Made by a program: the position numbers and the translations under genes. This document shows, in pieces, positions 48,738 through 58,329 of a stretch of DNA of 64,000 bases. Location: assembly GCA_949294185.1 (NCBI GenBank), contig CASFGA010000004.1, forward strand, positions 124,001 to 188,000, in the 5' to 3' direction. Below the pieces are notes generated by a model. It worked only from the letters and a program-made list of their open reading frames with translations. It was not told the origin of the DNA and ran no database searches. The first letter of the stretch is position 1; every line of letters starts with the position of its first letter. Origin of the DNA: an uncultured Bacteroides sp. Its GTDB lineage: Bacteria > Bacteroidota > Bacteroidia > Bacteroidales > Bacteroidaceae.

Positions 48738-51587
48738 TTATTCAAATGTCCCGTAGCGGGTGGGAAGCAGTTTGCGGTCGCCCAATGTGTTGTCCACTCT
48801 CGCCACATTTATCCAGAATTTGTTTTCGCGTACGCTTGCCGTCGGATATACGGCTTTTTCGCGGCTGTATGTATGACACCATTCATTTTCCACAGCTTCA
48901 TATTCGGGGTGCGGCGCATTGACCAACACGTTGTCCTCTTTTGAAGCGTTTCCGTTCTTTATTTCCTCTATTTCATTCCAAATGTTCAGCATGGAATTTA
49001 CAAAGTTGTCCAGTTCGGAAAGACTTTCACTTTCGGTCGGTTCAATCATCAGTGTGCCGTGAACGGGGAATGAAAGCGTGGGGGCATGGTAGCCATAGTC
49101 CATCAGTCGCTTGGCAATGTCGTTTTCTGTAATGCCGCTTTCTTCGTGTATCCTGCGGCATTCCAATATCATTTCATGGCCGACAAAGCCGTTTGCTCCG
49201 TGATAAACGATTCCGTAAGTATCTTTCAGGCATGCTGCCAGGTAATTGGCGTTCAGGATGGCCGCCTTGGTAGCGCGTTCCAATCCCTCCGTTCCCATCA
49301 TGCAGATATAGCCATAGGTGATGGGGAGTATACCCGCACTTCCGTAGGGCGATGCGGAAACTTCGTTTTGAGGATTTCCCGCAGAAATATGTCCGGGAAG
49401 GAACGGCATCAGATGACGGGCTACGCATACCGGCCCCACACCCGGACCGCCGCCTCCATGCGGGCTGGCAAAAGTCTTGTGCAGATTCAAATGACATAAG
49501 TCCGCGCCAATCGTACCTGGATTGGTCAGTCCCACCTGCGCATTCATATTGGCTCCGTCCATATATACCTGTGCCCCGCAGCCGTGTATGATTTTGCAAA
49601 TCTCCACGATGTCAGATTCAAAAATGCCGTGGGTCGATGGATAGGTAATCATTAAGGCGGCCAGTTCGTCTTTGTGACTTTCTGCCTTGGCGCGCAAATC
49701 TTGTATATCCACATTTCCGTGCTCGTCGCATGCGCAGGTGAGCGTTTCATATCCGGCCTGGACGGCGGATGCCGGATTGGTGCCATGAGCGGATGCCGGA
49801 ATCAGCACCAGATGACGGTGTCCTTGCCCTATGCTTTCCAGATAACTCCGTATGATGCGCAGGCCGGTATATTCACCGGCGGCACCCGAATTAGGCTGAA
49901 ATGTGATTCCCTCAAATCCTGTAATTGTCTTGAGCTGTTCTCCCAGGTTGTGTATCAGAGCCAGATATCCTTGTGCCTGGTCTTCCGGTGCGAGCGGATG
50001 AAGGTTCATCCATTTTGCATTGCTGAGCGGAAGCATTTCGGCGGCGGCATTCAGCTTCATGGTACATGATCCCAGTGAAATCATGGAATGGGCAAGCGAG
50101 ATATCCTTGCGTTCCAGTCGTTTGATATAACGCATCATCTCCGTTTCTGTATGGTATTTGCTGAAGACTTCATGGGTCAAATAGTTCGATTGCCGGCGCA
50201 AATCTTCAGGCAATGAAGCTGATTCTGGTATTTCATCAATATCATGAACAGGCTTTTCAGCGGCGATGCTGAACACGGCAAGCAGCAGGTTTATGTCATG
50301 CAGGGTTGTCGTCTCATCGATGCTTATGCCGATGTCTCCATTTTCAAAATAGCGCAGATTGATTTCCTTGCTCAAGGCTATTGTGCGGAGCTTGTCGCTT
50401 GAAACTTGCTCCGGAAGCAGAAGGCGGAGTGTGTCAAAGAAAAACTTGTTCTTCTGCTTGTATCCCAGGTGAATCAAAGCCTTGTTAAGGCATACGGCCT
50501 TGTGGTGGATGGATTCTGCTATGTTCCGGATGCCGTCGGCTCCGTGATAAACGGCATAAAATCCGCTCATTATGGCCAGTAACGCTTGTGCCGTACAGAT
50601 ATTGGATGTTGCTTTTTCACGTTTGATGTGCTGTTCGCGGGTTTGCAGAGCCATGCGGTAACAGGTGTGTCCGTATTTGTCTTTCGAAAGTCCGATGATG
50701 CGTCCCGGCATGTTCCGTTTGTATTCGTCGCGTGTAGCGAAATATGCTGCCGAAGGCCCACCATAAAACATGGGGATTCCCAATCTTTGTGAGCTTCCGA
50801 ATACAATGTCGGCGTTCCATTCGCCCGGAGGGGTCAGCAGGGCTAAAGCAAGTATGTCGGCATCCACGGCCACCTTGCATCCTGCTTCGTGGGCGCGGCC
50901 TGTGAAGCTGCGGTAATCCTCTACGTTGCCACTGTTGTTGGGATATTGGATTATGCATCCAAAGATGTCCGGTGTAAATTCCAGGTCTTTATAATCGCCT
51001 GTTTGGATATGCATGCCTTGCGGAATGGCGCGCGTATGAATGACAGCCTGAACTTGTGGAAATACTTCCTTGTCGACGAACAGGGTGGAAGCTCCCGCTT
51101 TCTGCTGTGCGCGGCTGCGTAGGGCGTACATCATGGTTGCCGCTTCAGCAGCGGCCGTCGCTTCGTCCAGTAGGGAGCAGTTCGCCAGCGGCATTGCCGT
51201 GAGATCGCAGATGGCAGTCTGGAAATTTATCAACGCCTCCAGACGGCCTTGTGATATTTCCGTCTGGTAGGGAGTATAGGATGTATACCAGACCGGATTC
51301 TCGAAAACGTTGCGTTGGATTACGGCGGGAGTTGCCGTGTCATACCATCCTGTGCCGATATATGACCTGTAAAGTTTGTTCATTCCCGCCAATGAAGCGA
51401 TGTGGTCTGCAAATTCACGCTCTGTCATGGCAGGAGCAAGCGGCAGGGATGACTTCAGCCGAATCTCCGAAGGAATAGTCCGGTCAATCAGTTCGTCCAG
51501 GCTGCTGACCCCTATTCTCTTTAACATTACAGGCAAATCCTTGTCTTCTATTCCGATATGTCTGTCAGCAAAAGTTTTTGTTTTCAT
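48738..51587 (-). CDS. gcvP: Glycine dehydrogenase (decarboxylating), P protein
   Basis: 949 residues, the fused alpha-beta P protein. N-terminal half with the FADRHIG start and the catalytically silent PLP fold; C-terminal half with the Schiff-base Lys in LHKTFASPHGGGGPG. It decarboxylates glycine and passes the aminomethyl group to the H protein. gcvT and gcvH are not in the window, so the cleavage system is scattered. It follows an MBL-fold gene by 36 bp; no glycine riboswitch is seen in that short gap. Confidence 0.97.
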   Translation of the reverse strand: MKTKTFADRHIGIEDKDLPVMLKRIGVSSLDELIDRTIPSEIRLKSSLPLAPAMTEREFADHIASLAGMNKLYRSYIGTGWYDTATPAVIQRNVFENPVWYTSYTPYQTEISQGRLEALINFQTAICDLTAMPLANCSLLDEATAAAEAATMMYALRSRAQQKAGASTLFVDKEVFPQVQAVIHTRAIPQGMHIQTGDYKDLEFTPDIFGCIIQYPNNSGNVEDYRSFTGRAHEAGCKVAVDADILALALLTPPGEWNADIVFGSSQRLGIPMFYGGPSAAYFATRDEYKRNMPGRIIGLSKDKYGHTCYRMALQTREQHIKREKATSNICTAQALLAIMSGFYAVYHGADGIRNIAESIHHKAVCLNKALIHLGYKQKNKFFFDTLRLLLPEQVSSDKLRTIALSKEINLRYFENGDIGISIDETTTLHDINLLLAVFSIAAEKPVHDIDEIPESASLPEDLRRQSNYLTHEVFSKYHTETEMMRYIKRLERKDISLAHSMISLGSCTMKLNAAAEMLPLSNAKWMNLHPLAPEDQAQGYLALIHNLGEQLKTITGFEGITFQPNSGAAGEYTGLRIIRSYLESIGQGHRHLVLIPASAHGTNPASAVQAGYETLTCACDEHGNVDIQDLRAKAESHKDELAALMITYPSTHGIFESDIVEICKIIHGCGAQVYMDGANMNAQVGLTNPGTIGADLCHLNLHKTFASPHGGGGPGVGPVCVARHLMPFLPGHISAGNPQNEVSASPYGSAGILPITYGYICMMGTEGLERATKAAILNANYLAACLKDTYGIVYHGANGFVGHEMILECRRIHEESGITENDIAKRLMDYGYHAPTLSFPVHGTLMIEPTESESLSELDNFVNSMLNIWNEIEEIKNGNASKEDNVLVNAPHPEYEAVENEWCHTYSREKAVYPTASVRENKFWINVARVDNTLGDRKLLPTRYGTFE

Positions 51588-51623
51588 GATTCTTCTTTAA
51601 GGTTTATAGATAAGATTAGTTTT

Positions 51624-52262
51624 TCATCTGAAAAAAGGGTTGTTTGTCTTTTCATTGCCGATGCTGGTGGCATCGCCGTGTCCCGGATAGACGATGGTTT
51701 CGTCGGGCAGCACGAACAGACGCTCGATGATGCTGCGCCTTAATGTGCTGAAGTCTCCGCCATCCAGATCGGCTCGTCCGATGCTTCCCTGAAACAATAC
51801 ATCCCCGCTGAACATGCAAGCGGAGTCTTTGCAGTAGAATACCATTCCTCCCGGCGAGTGTCCGGGAGCATGGATGGCTTCCAGCGTGGTATTCCCAAAG
51901 CGCATCCTGTCTCCATCCTTGATATATCCGCCCAAAGAAGCGGGTTCCTCATTGATAGGGAAGCCGAACATGCGGCAGTGGTCGGCCGTGTGAGGCAAAA
52001 GAAACTCATCGTCTTTGCATGCCTGCGGCTTGACACCGAACTCCCGCACCATGAAGGCGTTTCCAAAGATATGGTCAAGGTGCAGGTGGGTGTTTAAAAG
52101 TAGTTTTACCGACAAATGATTGTCTTGTATGTATTTTTTCAACCGCTGCTGCTCTTCCGGATAGTAACATCCTGCATCTATCACAGCAGCTTCTCCGGTT
52201 TCGTCTGACAACACATAGCAGTTTACCGGAAACATATTGAATTCAAATCGCTTGATTTTCAT
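51624..52262 (-). CDS. MBL-fold hydrolase (glyoxalase II-like)
   Basis: 212 residues, a compact metallo-beta-lactamase fold. Metal motif THLHLDH at 58-64, later ligands in HAPGHSPG and VYPGHGDAT. It resembles the stand-alone YcbL/GloB-like hydrolases without the glutathione-binding C-terminus, so the substrate is probably a thioester or small lactone-like metabolite. 14 bp after rsmG, in the same operon as gcvP. Confidence 0.93.
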   Translation of the reverse strand: MKIKRFEFNMFPVNCYVLSDETGEAAVIDAGCYYPEEQQRLKKYIQDNHLSVKLLLNTHLHLDHIFGNAFMVREFGVKPQACKDDEFLLPHTADHCRMFGFPINEEPASLGGYIKDGDRMRFGNTTLEAIHAPGHSPGGMVFYCKDSACMFSGDVLFQGSIGRADLDGGDFSTLRRSIIERLFVLPDETIVYPGHGDATSIGNEKTNNPFFR

Positions 52263-52276
52263 GGCAGCATAGGGAT

Positions 52277-52903
52277 TTATCCGTTTATGGTAACATAAAC
52301 CACTTTTTTTGTTGCGAAATATTCTTCTTTAAAATAGTCTTTCAGGTCGTATACTGCGGCCTTATGCTTCACCGGCATGATTTCATGGCCAAGTTCTCCG
52401 CCTTTCAGGCAGAACAGTCCGTTGGGAAAGGCGTTGCGCTGCTCTTTCTTTATGTTTTTCCGGACTATCTTCAGCAGGTCGGGCAAAGGCATGACGGCGC
52501 GGCTTACCACGAAATCAAACTGCCGCTTCTCTTCTTCGGCACGGCAATGCCGCGTCGTGACATTCTTCAGCCCGATGCTTTGGGCTATTTCTGTCGCTAC
52601 CTTCACTTTTTTCCCGATGCTGTCTACCAGATGGAACTGCGTTTCCGGGAACAGGATTGCAAGGGGAATGCCCGGAAAGCCCCCTCCCGTTCCCAAGTCC
52701 ATCACTTCCGTCCCGTCTTTGAAACGGATGACTTTGGCGATGCCCAATGAGTGAAGCACATGATGCTCGTACAGATTGGTGATGTCTTTCCGTGAAATGA
52801 CATTTATCTTGCTGTTCCAGTCTGCATACAAATCATACAGAGCGGCAAACTGCGCCTTCTGCGTTTCGCTTAGTTCGGGGAAATATTTCAATATAATCTC
52901 CAT
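52277..52903 (-). CDS. rsmG: 16S rRNA (guanine-527-N7) methyltransferase
   Basis: 208 residues. The N-terminal helix pair (DLYADWNSKINVISRKDITNLYEHHVLHSL) and SAM motif VMDLGTGGGFPGIPLAIL are the RsmG hallmarks, followed by SRAVMPL. It makes m7G527 in the 530 loop of 16S rRNA; loss gives low-level streptomycin resistance in other bacteria. Second gene of the DUF3298-rsmG-MBL-gcvP operon. Confidence 0.96.
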   Translation of the reverse strand: MEIILKYFPELSETQKAQFAALYDLYADWNSKINVISRKDITNLYEHHVLHSLGIAKVIRFKDGTEVMDLGTGGGFPGIPLAILFPETQFHLVDSIGKKVKVATEIAQSIGLKNVTTRHCRAEEEKRQFDFVVSRAVMPLPDLLKIVRKNIKKEQRNAFPNGLFCLKGGELGHEIMPVKHKAAVYDLKDYFKEEYFATKKVVYVTING

Positions 52904-52913
52904 TTGTTTCTTT

Positions 52914-53780
52914 TTATCGGTGTGGTGTGTTCTGTAAAAAAGTCTCTATTTCCGTATATGGCACGGTCAACTGGAAATCTCCCATAGAATATGGAGCGAT
53001 TTCATAACGGTTGTATAGGAATGTGACGCCGTCTTCCTGCAACAGGAAATTGTCGGGGATGTATAAATCCGTATCAAGCAGGATTCCCGCGGCTTGCAGG
53101 CCCTCTATGCAGCTGATTGTATCTGTTTCCAACCGTGTGTTTGCCTCGTTGATCAGTTGCTTGAGAATGAGATTGCAGATGGTTGCGTCTGCTCCCGGCG
53201 CGAACACCTCTTTTTTTGTAAGTTCAGATCCGGTTGTCGGGTCGATGTTCGTCCATTTTCCCCATGTGTTGGGGTGGGCTCCTCCAGTGTTTTGGAAGGT
53301 GGTGACCGTGTAGTTCCAGATGCTGTCGCGGCCCGCATTCAGTTCGCTCGTTATTTCGTATTCATAGTTATACCATTGCGGGATGTCTTCAGCGGACACT
53401 TTGTTGTGGAGGTCAGCTTCATAATATTTCAGCAAGTCGTTCTTGTATCCCGAAACGTATCGTTGCCTGACGGAATCAATGAATATCTCGGGAGACAATC
53501 CTGCCAGATTGCTCTTGAAAAAGGCTCTTTGTAGCGTGGCATTTATTTTTTGTGAGATGGAGTCGCTTTCAGAATAAGGTTTCAGATACATAAAGTCAAG
53601 ATGTATCTGGCATGTCGGGGATTGGTCAATGTCCGGCTTGAGGCTGACTGTGGTATCTGCCTGTATGCTTGTGACGACAGGCTTTCCGGCAGTTTGTTTC
53701 TTTTCGACACATCCTGATGTCATAAAGCTAATGACAGGGCATAGCATAATTGCAACACGTAAAAAAATATTTTTCTTCAT
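52914..53780 (-). CDS. DUF3298/RsiV-like lipoprotein
   Basis: 288 residues with a lipoprotein signal peptide ending in MTSGC24. The folded part (YEITSELNAGRDSIWNYTVTTFQNTGGAHPNTWGKWTNIDPTTG, and a C-terminal QEDGVTFLYNRYEIAPYSMGDFQLTVPY) matches the DUF4163/DUF3298 pair of the RsiV family. In Bacillus, RsiV binds lysozyme and controls SigV, but no sigma factor is adjacent and the protein is lipid-anchored, so the shared feature is the fold only. Possible role in envelope stress or lysozyme binding. First gene of the operon to gcvP. Confidence 0.85.
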   Translation of the reverse strand: MKKNIFLRVAIMLCPVISFMTSGCVEKKQTAGKPVVTSIQADTTVSLKPDIDQSPTCQIHLDFMYLKPYSESDSISQKINATLQRAFFKSNLAGLSPEIFIDSVRQRYVSGYKNDLLKYYEADLHNKVSAEDIPQWYNYEYEITSELNAGRDSIWNYTVTTFQNTGGAHPNTWGKWTNIDPTTGSELTKKEVFAPGADATICNLILKQLINEANTRLETDTISCIEGLQAAGILLDTDLYIPDNFLLQEDGVTFLYNRYEIAPYSMGDFQLTVPYTEIETFLQNTPHR

Positions 53781-53826
53781 AGTCCAAATGTTTTTTCCCT
53801 ATGGGCATATAACGGTTTCCATCAGA

Positions 53827-53834
53827 CAAATGTA
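53827..53834 (-). promoter_or_regulatory. Candidate promoter of the DUF3298-gcvP operon (-7 box)
   Basis: TACATTTG on the minus strand, a full -7 match, 46 bp upstream of the DUF3298 ATG. Confidence 0.5.
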
Positions 53835-53855
53835 GGAAAACTTCTTGGATTTTCA

Positions 53856-53863
53856 TACCTTTG
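53856..53863 (+). promoter_or_regulatory. Candidate lipB promoter (-7 box)
   Basis: TACCTTTG, a full -7 match, 29 bp before the lipB ATG at 53893. It excludes the upstream ATG at 53845 as start, because that lies before the expected transcription start. Confidence 0.55.
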
Positions 53864-53892
53864 CTCTTGGAATCTTTAAGCGAAAAAAGTTT

Positions 53893-54555
53893 ATGAAAAC
53901 CGAACATTGGGGGCTTGTTCCTTATCAGGAGGCATGGATGCGGCAGAAGAACCTGTTTGAGTCACTGGTTGAAGCCAGACGGACAGCCTCTCACTATGAG
54001 AATCGTCTGATATTCTGCCAGCATCCGCACGTATATACGTTGGGAAAACACGGGAAGGATTCTAACCTGTTGCTCGACGAAGCACGCTTGCGGCGGGTAG
54101 GAGTCGAGCTGTTCCGCATAGACCGGGGGGGAGACATCACTTATCACGGGCCGGGGCAGTTGGTTTGTTATCCCATCCTGAATCTGGAAGACTATCGTCT
54201 GGGGCTGAAAGACTATATCCATCTGCTTGAAGAGGCTGTAATCCGGGTCTGTGCCTTGTATGGAATAGAGGCCGGCCGTGTGAAGGGCGCGACAGGAGTG
54301 TGGCTGGACACCGGCATGCCGCAAGAGCGCAAGATTTGTGCAATAGGGGTAAGGAGCAGTCACTTCGTGACCATGCACGGACTGGCTCTCAATGTCAACA
54401 CAGACCTGCGGTATTTCAGTTACATCAACCCGTGCGGATTTGTTGACAAAGGGGTAACCTCGATTTCCCGTGAATTGGGACATCCGGTCGTCATGGAGGA
54501 AGTGACGGCACGGTTAGAGTCCGCTTTGAAGAAATTGCTGCATGTCAGTCCTTGA
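53893..54555 (+). CDS. lipB: Lipoyl(octanoyl) transferase
   Basis: 220 residues from ATG 53893. The BPL/LplA/LipB fold with GGDITYHGPGQLVCYPI, the Lys of VKGATGVWL and the Cys-Lys part INPCGFVDKGVTS, the acyl-thioester site. It moves octanoyl from ACP to the H protein and 2-oxoacid dehydrogenase E2 subunits. That links it to gcvP nearby, whose partner H protein needs lipoyl. The stop codon overlaps the convergent acyl-CoA ligase by 11 bp. Confidence 0.96.
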   Translation: MKTEHWGLVPYQEAWMRQKNLFESLVEARRTASHYENRLIFCQHPHVYTLGKHGKDSNLLLDEARLRRVGVELFRIDRGGDITYHGPGQLVCYPILNLEDYRLGLKDYIHLLEEAVIRVCALYGIEAGRVKGATGVWLDTGMPQERKICAIGVRSSHFVTMHGLALNVNTDLRYFSYINPCGFVDKGVTSISRELGHPVVMEEVTARLESALKKLLHVSP

Positions 54556-56209
54556 TGTCCTGATACATGAATCTTTTGATGCTTTTCTTCGCCGTTTTCT
54601 CAAACTCTTCCGGATAAAGCTTTATGCGGGTGATTTGGGAATATGCCGGAAGAACCTTGTTCAGCTCAATGCGGTTGGTCTCGATGGCGGCTTCAAGCTG
54701 GCTTTTTGTCATTTTCTGGGCAAAGGCTTCATCGTTGTCCGGATAGACCAGAGCGATGAGCTTGCCGTCTTTCATGATGATCAGCGATTCATTGACAAAG
54801 GACATGTTGTTTAACCGGGCTTCAATTTCTTCCGGATAAATGTTCTGTCCCGATGAAGAAAGGAGCATGTTCTTGCAGCGGCCTTTGATAAAGATGTTTC
54901 CGTCGGCATCTTTTATGGCCATGTCCCCAGTGTGCAGCCATCCGTCCTTGTCGATGGTCTGGGCTGTCGCCTCCTCATTCTTGTAATATCCCAGCATGAC
55001 GTTCATTCCCCTGCATACCAGTTCTCCTGCAACCTTTTCAGGCTGCGGAGACAGCACTTTGGTTTCCATGTTGGATACGGTCTTGCCGCATGAAGTATAC
55101 ATTATCTCGTCCCAGCGGCTATGGCAGATGAGCGGGGCGCATTCGGTCATGCCGTAGGCGATGGTGTAGGGAAAGTTTATTTTGCGCAGGAACGCTTCCA
55201 CTTCGGCATTGAAGGGCGCTCCGCCGATGACTATCTCGATGAAGTTTCCTCCGAACACCTCCATCGCTTTCTGGCGGATTTCCGCCTTTATGTGGTCGCT
55301 TATGATGGGAAGATTGAGCAAAAGCTTGCCCAGTCTGTTGTCTACTTTGGGAAGGATGTTCTTCTTGAAGATTTTTTCCACAATCAGCGGCACACAGGCT
55401 ATGACCCGCGGGCGGATTTCCGCGAATGACTCGGCGATAATCTTCGGGCTCGGCATGCGGGTCAGGAACCATAAGTGCGCTCCCACCGTGATGCCGTAAA
55501 GGAAGTCGAATACCAATCCGAATATGTGCCCTAACGGAAGCATGGATACGATACGGTCTCCGGCCTGCAATCCGACCTTGTTGTGGATATGCACCACGTT
55601 TGAAAGGATGCTCCGGTAGGGGAGCATCACTCCTTTTGAATATCCGGTGGTGCCCGATGTATAGTTGATGACCGCCAGTTCGTCCGCCTGCTCGCGCCGG
55701 TAGGAAACTTGTTCTGCGCGGAAGCGGCAGGGATATTTCTTTCCGAACTCTTCATTAAGATGCTCGCGTGCGTATGTAAGCTGCTCGGAGCGCGAGAATA
55801 CCAGGTCCAGATTCTTAAGCTCGATGATTCCTTCAAGGTGGGGCATGGCCGCTTCATTGAAGTTTTCCCACACCTGGTCGCCAACAAACAGCATTTTGGC
55901 CTCCGAATGATTTACAATGTGATGCACATTGTCGGCCTTGAATTCATGGAGAATGGGCACCGCGACAGCTCCATACGTGATGACGCTGAGGAACACGGCA
56001 GACCAGTTGGCGCTGTTGCGTCCGCATAATGCTATCTTGTCTCCCTTTTCGATGCCGGCATGCCGGAAAAGGATATGCATCTTCTCGATTTTTCGCGCCA
56101 CATCCCGGTATTGCAGAGTGGTGCCTTTATAGTCTGTCAGCGCATCCAGATTCCAGTTGGTGCGGATGCTTTGCTCTATCAGATATATGAAACTGTCTTG
56201 TATCTCCAT
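54545..56209 (-). CDS. Acyl-CoA/acyl-ACP synthetase (AMP-dependent)
   Basis: 554 residues, a full ANL-superfamily adenylating enzyme. P-loop-like NYTSGTTGYSKGV, YGMTECAPLI, the WLHTGDMA motif and the C-terminal KDGKLIALVYPD region are present. It activates a fatty acid with ATP and likely transfers it to CoA or ACP. It lacks membrane segments. It is convergent with lipB and the 3' ends overlap by 11 bp, with no hairpin between them. Confidence 0.93.
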   Translation of the reverse strand: MEIQDSFIYLIEQSIRTNWNLDALTDYKGTTLQYRDVARKIEKMHILFRHAGIEKGDKIALCGRNSANWSAVFLSVITYGAVAVPILHEFKADNVHHIVNHSEAKMLFVGDQVWENFNEAAMPHLEGIIELKNLDLVFSRSEQLTYAREHLNEEFGKKYPCRFRAEQVSYRREQADELAVINYTSGTTGYSKGVMLPYRSILSNVVHIHNKVGLQAGDRIVSMLPLGHIFGLVFDFLYGITVGAHLWFLTRMPSPKIIAESFAEIRPRVIACVPLIVEKIFKKNILPKVDNRLGKLLLNLPIISDHIKAEIRQKAMEVFGGNFIEIVIGGAPFNAEVEAFLRKINFPYTIAYGMTECAPLICHSRWDEIMYTSCGKTVSNMETKVLSPQPEKVAGELVCRGMNVMLGYYKNEEATAQTIDKDGWLHTGDMAIKDADGNIFIKGRCKNMLLSSSGQNIYPEEIEARLNNMSFVNESLIIMKDGKLIALVYPDNDEAFAQKMTKSQLEAAIETNRIELNKVLPAYSQITRIKLYPEEFEKTAKKSIKRFMYQDIKD

Positions 56210-56359
56210 TTTTATTTGATTACAAACTGCACAATATGTGCGGATTTGTGCGCAAAAGTAATGATTTTTGGGGGAATCTCACAACTAATCTGTCGTTATT
56301 CTTTATCTTGACGGAAGAAGAAATCTGTTTTTGGCTGAATATCCAATGCTTTTCTTTCG

Positions 56360-56367
56360 TAATTTTG
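56360..56367 (+). promoter_or_regulatory. Candidate promoter of the EamA transporter gene (-7 box)
   Basis: TAATTTTG, a full -7 match, 19 bp before the ATG at 56387. Confidence 0.5.
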
Positions 56368-56386
56368 CGGCGAAATCAAGTTGGAA

Positions 56387-57316
56387 ATGAATACGAACGA
56401 ACTCAAAGGCCATGCTGCCATGCTGACAGCCAATGTGATGTGGGGGCTGATGTCTCCGGTGGCCAAGCTGGTATTTTTAGGGAGTGCTGTCACTCCTTTT
56501 ATTATGGTGGATGTCCGCATTGTCGGGGCGGCTGTCTTGTTTTGGATTGCCTCGTTCTTTACGAAGCGGGAGCATGTTCCGCATGAGGATATGCTGAAGC
56601 TCTTTTTCGCCTCCCTTTTGGGAATTGTCTGCAATCAGGGCCTTTATACATTCGGACTGGGCATCACTTCGCCGATCGACGCATCCATCATCACTACAAG
56701 CACGCCAATCCTGACGATGGTCATAGCCGCGTTTTATTTGAAAGAGCCCGTCACCGGGAAGAAGGTGCTCGGAATCTTTACCGGAGCAGGCGGAGCTTTG
56801 CTTTTGATATTGAGCAATAAAAACATCAATGTGTCTCAAGAGGGCAATGTATGGGGCGACATCATTTGCCTGCTGGCCGAACTGAGCTTTTCCGTTTATC
56901 TGGTGCTGTTTAAAGGTTTGATAAGCCGCTATTCTCCCGTCACCCTGATGAAATGGATGTTTACATACGCCTCTATCTGCATCATCCCGTTTTCTTATAG
57001 CGGGCTGATAACCTTCGATTGGACTTCTGTTCCGCTTGAGCTGGTAGGGGGAATGGTCTTCGTTGTCTTGGGCGGAACATTCTTCAGCTATCTGCTTTCG
57101 CCGGTTGCGCAGCGCAGTCTGCGCCCTACGGTAGTGAGCATGTATTGTTATGTTCAGCCTATAGTGGCCAGTATCGTTACGGTATATTGGGGGATGGATT
57201 CGTTCAACCTGCTGAAGGTCATGGCAGTCTTTCTGGTTTTTACGGGTGTCTTTCTGGTTACCCGGAGCAAGAGCCGCGCGCAGATGCTCATGATGAAAGA
57301 AAAAGACCGTGGATAA
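56387..57316 (+). CDS. DMT-family transporter with two EamA domains
   Basis: 309 residues from ATG 56387 with about ten membrane helices in two EamA repeats. The repeat opens with HAAMLTANVMWGLMSPVAKL, the first half ends in GITSPIDASIITTSTPI, and the second has LAELSFSVYLVLFKG. A basic tail (SKSRAQMLMMKEKDR) follows. It is an inner-membrane exporter or exchanger of small metabolites; the substrate cannot be read from sequence. Stands alone. Confidence 0.93.
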   Translation: MNTNELKGHAAMLTANVMWGLMSPVAKLVFLGSAVTPFIMVDVRIVGAAVLFWIASFFTKREHVPHEDMLKLFFASLLGIVCNQGLYTFGLGITSPIDASIITTSTPILTMVIAAFYLKEPVTGKKVLGIFTGAGGALLLILSNKNINVSQEGNVWGDIICLLAELSFSVYLVLFKGLISRYSPVTLMKWMFTYASICIIPFSYSGLITFDWTSVPLELVGGMVFVVLGGTFFSYLLSPVAQRSLRPTVVSMYCYVQPIVASIVTVYWGMDSFNLLKVMAVFLVFTGVFLVTRSKSRAQMLMMKEKDRG

Positions 57317-57414
57317 AGATTTATTGCCGTATGCAAAATTTCGTTTGCTTAAGGAAAACGGAGGGCGGATTATAAGAAACCAATTCATTTCATTTGTTAA
57401 TTTTTAGCCCAATA

Positions 57415-57446
57415 GTTGTATTATTTCATGGAAAGACGTAATTTTG
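57415..57446 (+). promoter_or_regulatory. Promoter of bamD-omega operon
   Basis: GTTG (57415-57418, one mismatch to TTTG), 20 nt, TAATTTTG (57439-57446, full -7 match), 20 bp before the bamD ATG. This rules out the upstream in-frame Met codons as starts. Confidence 0.65.
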
Positions 57447-57466
57447 CGCGACTATATAGGAATGAT

Positions 57467-58306
57467 ATGAAAAAATACATAGTTATGGCGCTTCTTTCCG
57501 CCGGCATCCTTTCGTCTTGCGGAGAGTATAATAAGGTGCTGAAGAGCACAGACTACGAGTATAAGTATGAAGCGGCGAAGAGTTATTTCGCCAAGGGGCA
57601 GAATTCGAGAGCCGCAACCATACTGGAAGAGCTGATTCCTATCCTGAAAGGAACGGTTAACGGCGAGGAGTCTCTCTATATGCTGGCCATGACCTATTAT
57701 AATCAGGGCGATTTTGTGACGGCATCCCATTATTTCAATACTTATTATACCACTTATCCGCGCGGTGTCTACACGGAACTGGCGCGCTTTCATAGTGGAA
57801 AAGCACTCTATCTTGACACTCCGGAGCCGCGTCTGGACCAGAGCAGTACCTATAAGGCAATTGAGGAACTGCAGATGTTTATGGAGTATTTTCCCGGCAG
57901 TTCGCGTCGCGATATTGCCCAGAATATGATTTTTGAGTTACAGGACAAGCTGGTTGAGAAGGAATATCTGTCTGCCAAGCTATATTATGATCTGGGCTCT
58001 TATTCGGGCAATGCGTCGTATAGCAGTACGGGTAACAACTATTTGGCTGCTGTGGTGACGGCGCAAAACGTGCTGAAAGACTATCCTTACACCAAGTTGC
58101 GCGAAGATTTGTCTATATTGATATTGCGTGCCAAATATGGGATGGCGAAGGAAAGTGTCCTTGAAAAGAAAGAAGAACGTATGCGCGAAACGGTGGATGA
58201 ATATTATGCTTTCAAGAACGAGTTCCCTGAAAGCAAATATATGTCCGAGGTGGAAGACATCTATAAAGATGCAAGCAAATATGTATCGACAGAAGAAGAA
58301 TATTAA
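57467..58306 (+). CDS. bamD: Outer membrane protein assembly factor BamD
   Basis: 279 residues from ATG 57467. Lipoprotein signal ending in LSSC18, then TPR units (YEAAKSYFAKGQNSRAATILEELIP, LYMLAMTYYNQGDFVTASHYFNTYYTTYP) typical of BamD/YfiO. As part of the BAM complex it helps insert beta-barrel proteins into the outer membrane. It is followed after 23 bp by the RNA polymerase omega-like gene and then DUF4293, a gene order common in Bacteroidota. Confidence 0.94.
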   Translation: MKKYIVMALLSAGILSSCGEYNKVLKSTDYEYKYEAAKSYFAKGQNSRAATILEELIPILKGTVNGEESLYMLAMTYYNQGDFVTASHYFNTYYTTYPRGVYTELARFHSGKALYLDTPEPRLDQSSTYKAIEELQMFMEYFPGSSRRDIAQNMIFELQDKLVEKEYLSAKLYYDLGSYSGNASYSSTGNNYLAAVVTAQNVLKDYPYTKLREDLSILILRAKYGMAKESVLEKKEERMRETVDEYYAFKNEFPESKYMSEVEDIYKDASKYVSTEEEY

Positions 58307-58329
58307 TAACTTGTGGTAAATAAAAGATT

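Noticed and set aside
51588..51623. Glycine riboswitch before gcvP
   Set aside because: The gap to the upstream gene is only 36 bp, too short for the aptamer.
52914..53780. RsiV-like anti-sigma factor system
   Set aside because: No ECF sigma factor gene is adjacent and the protein is a lipoprotein without the anti-sigma N-terminal domain.
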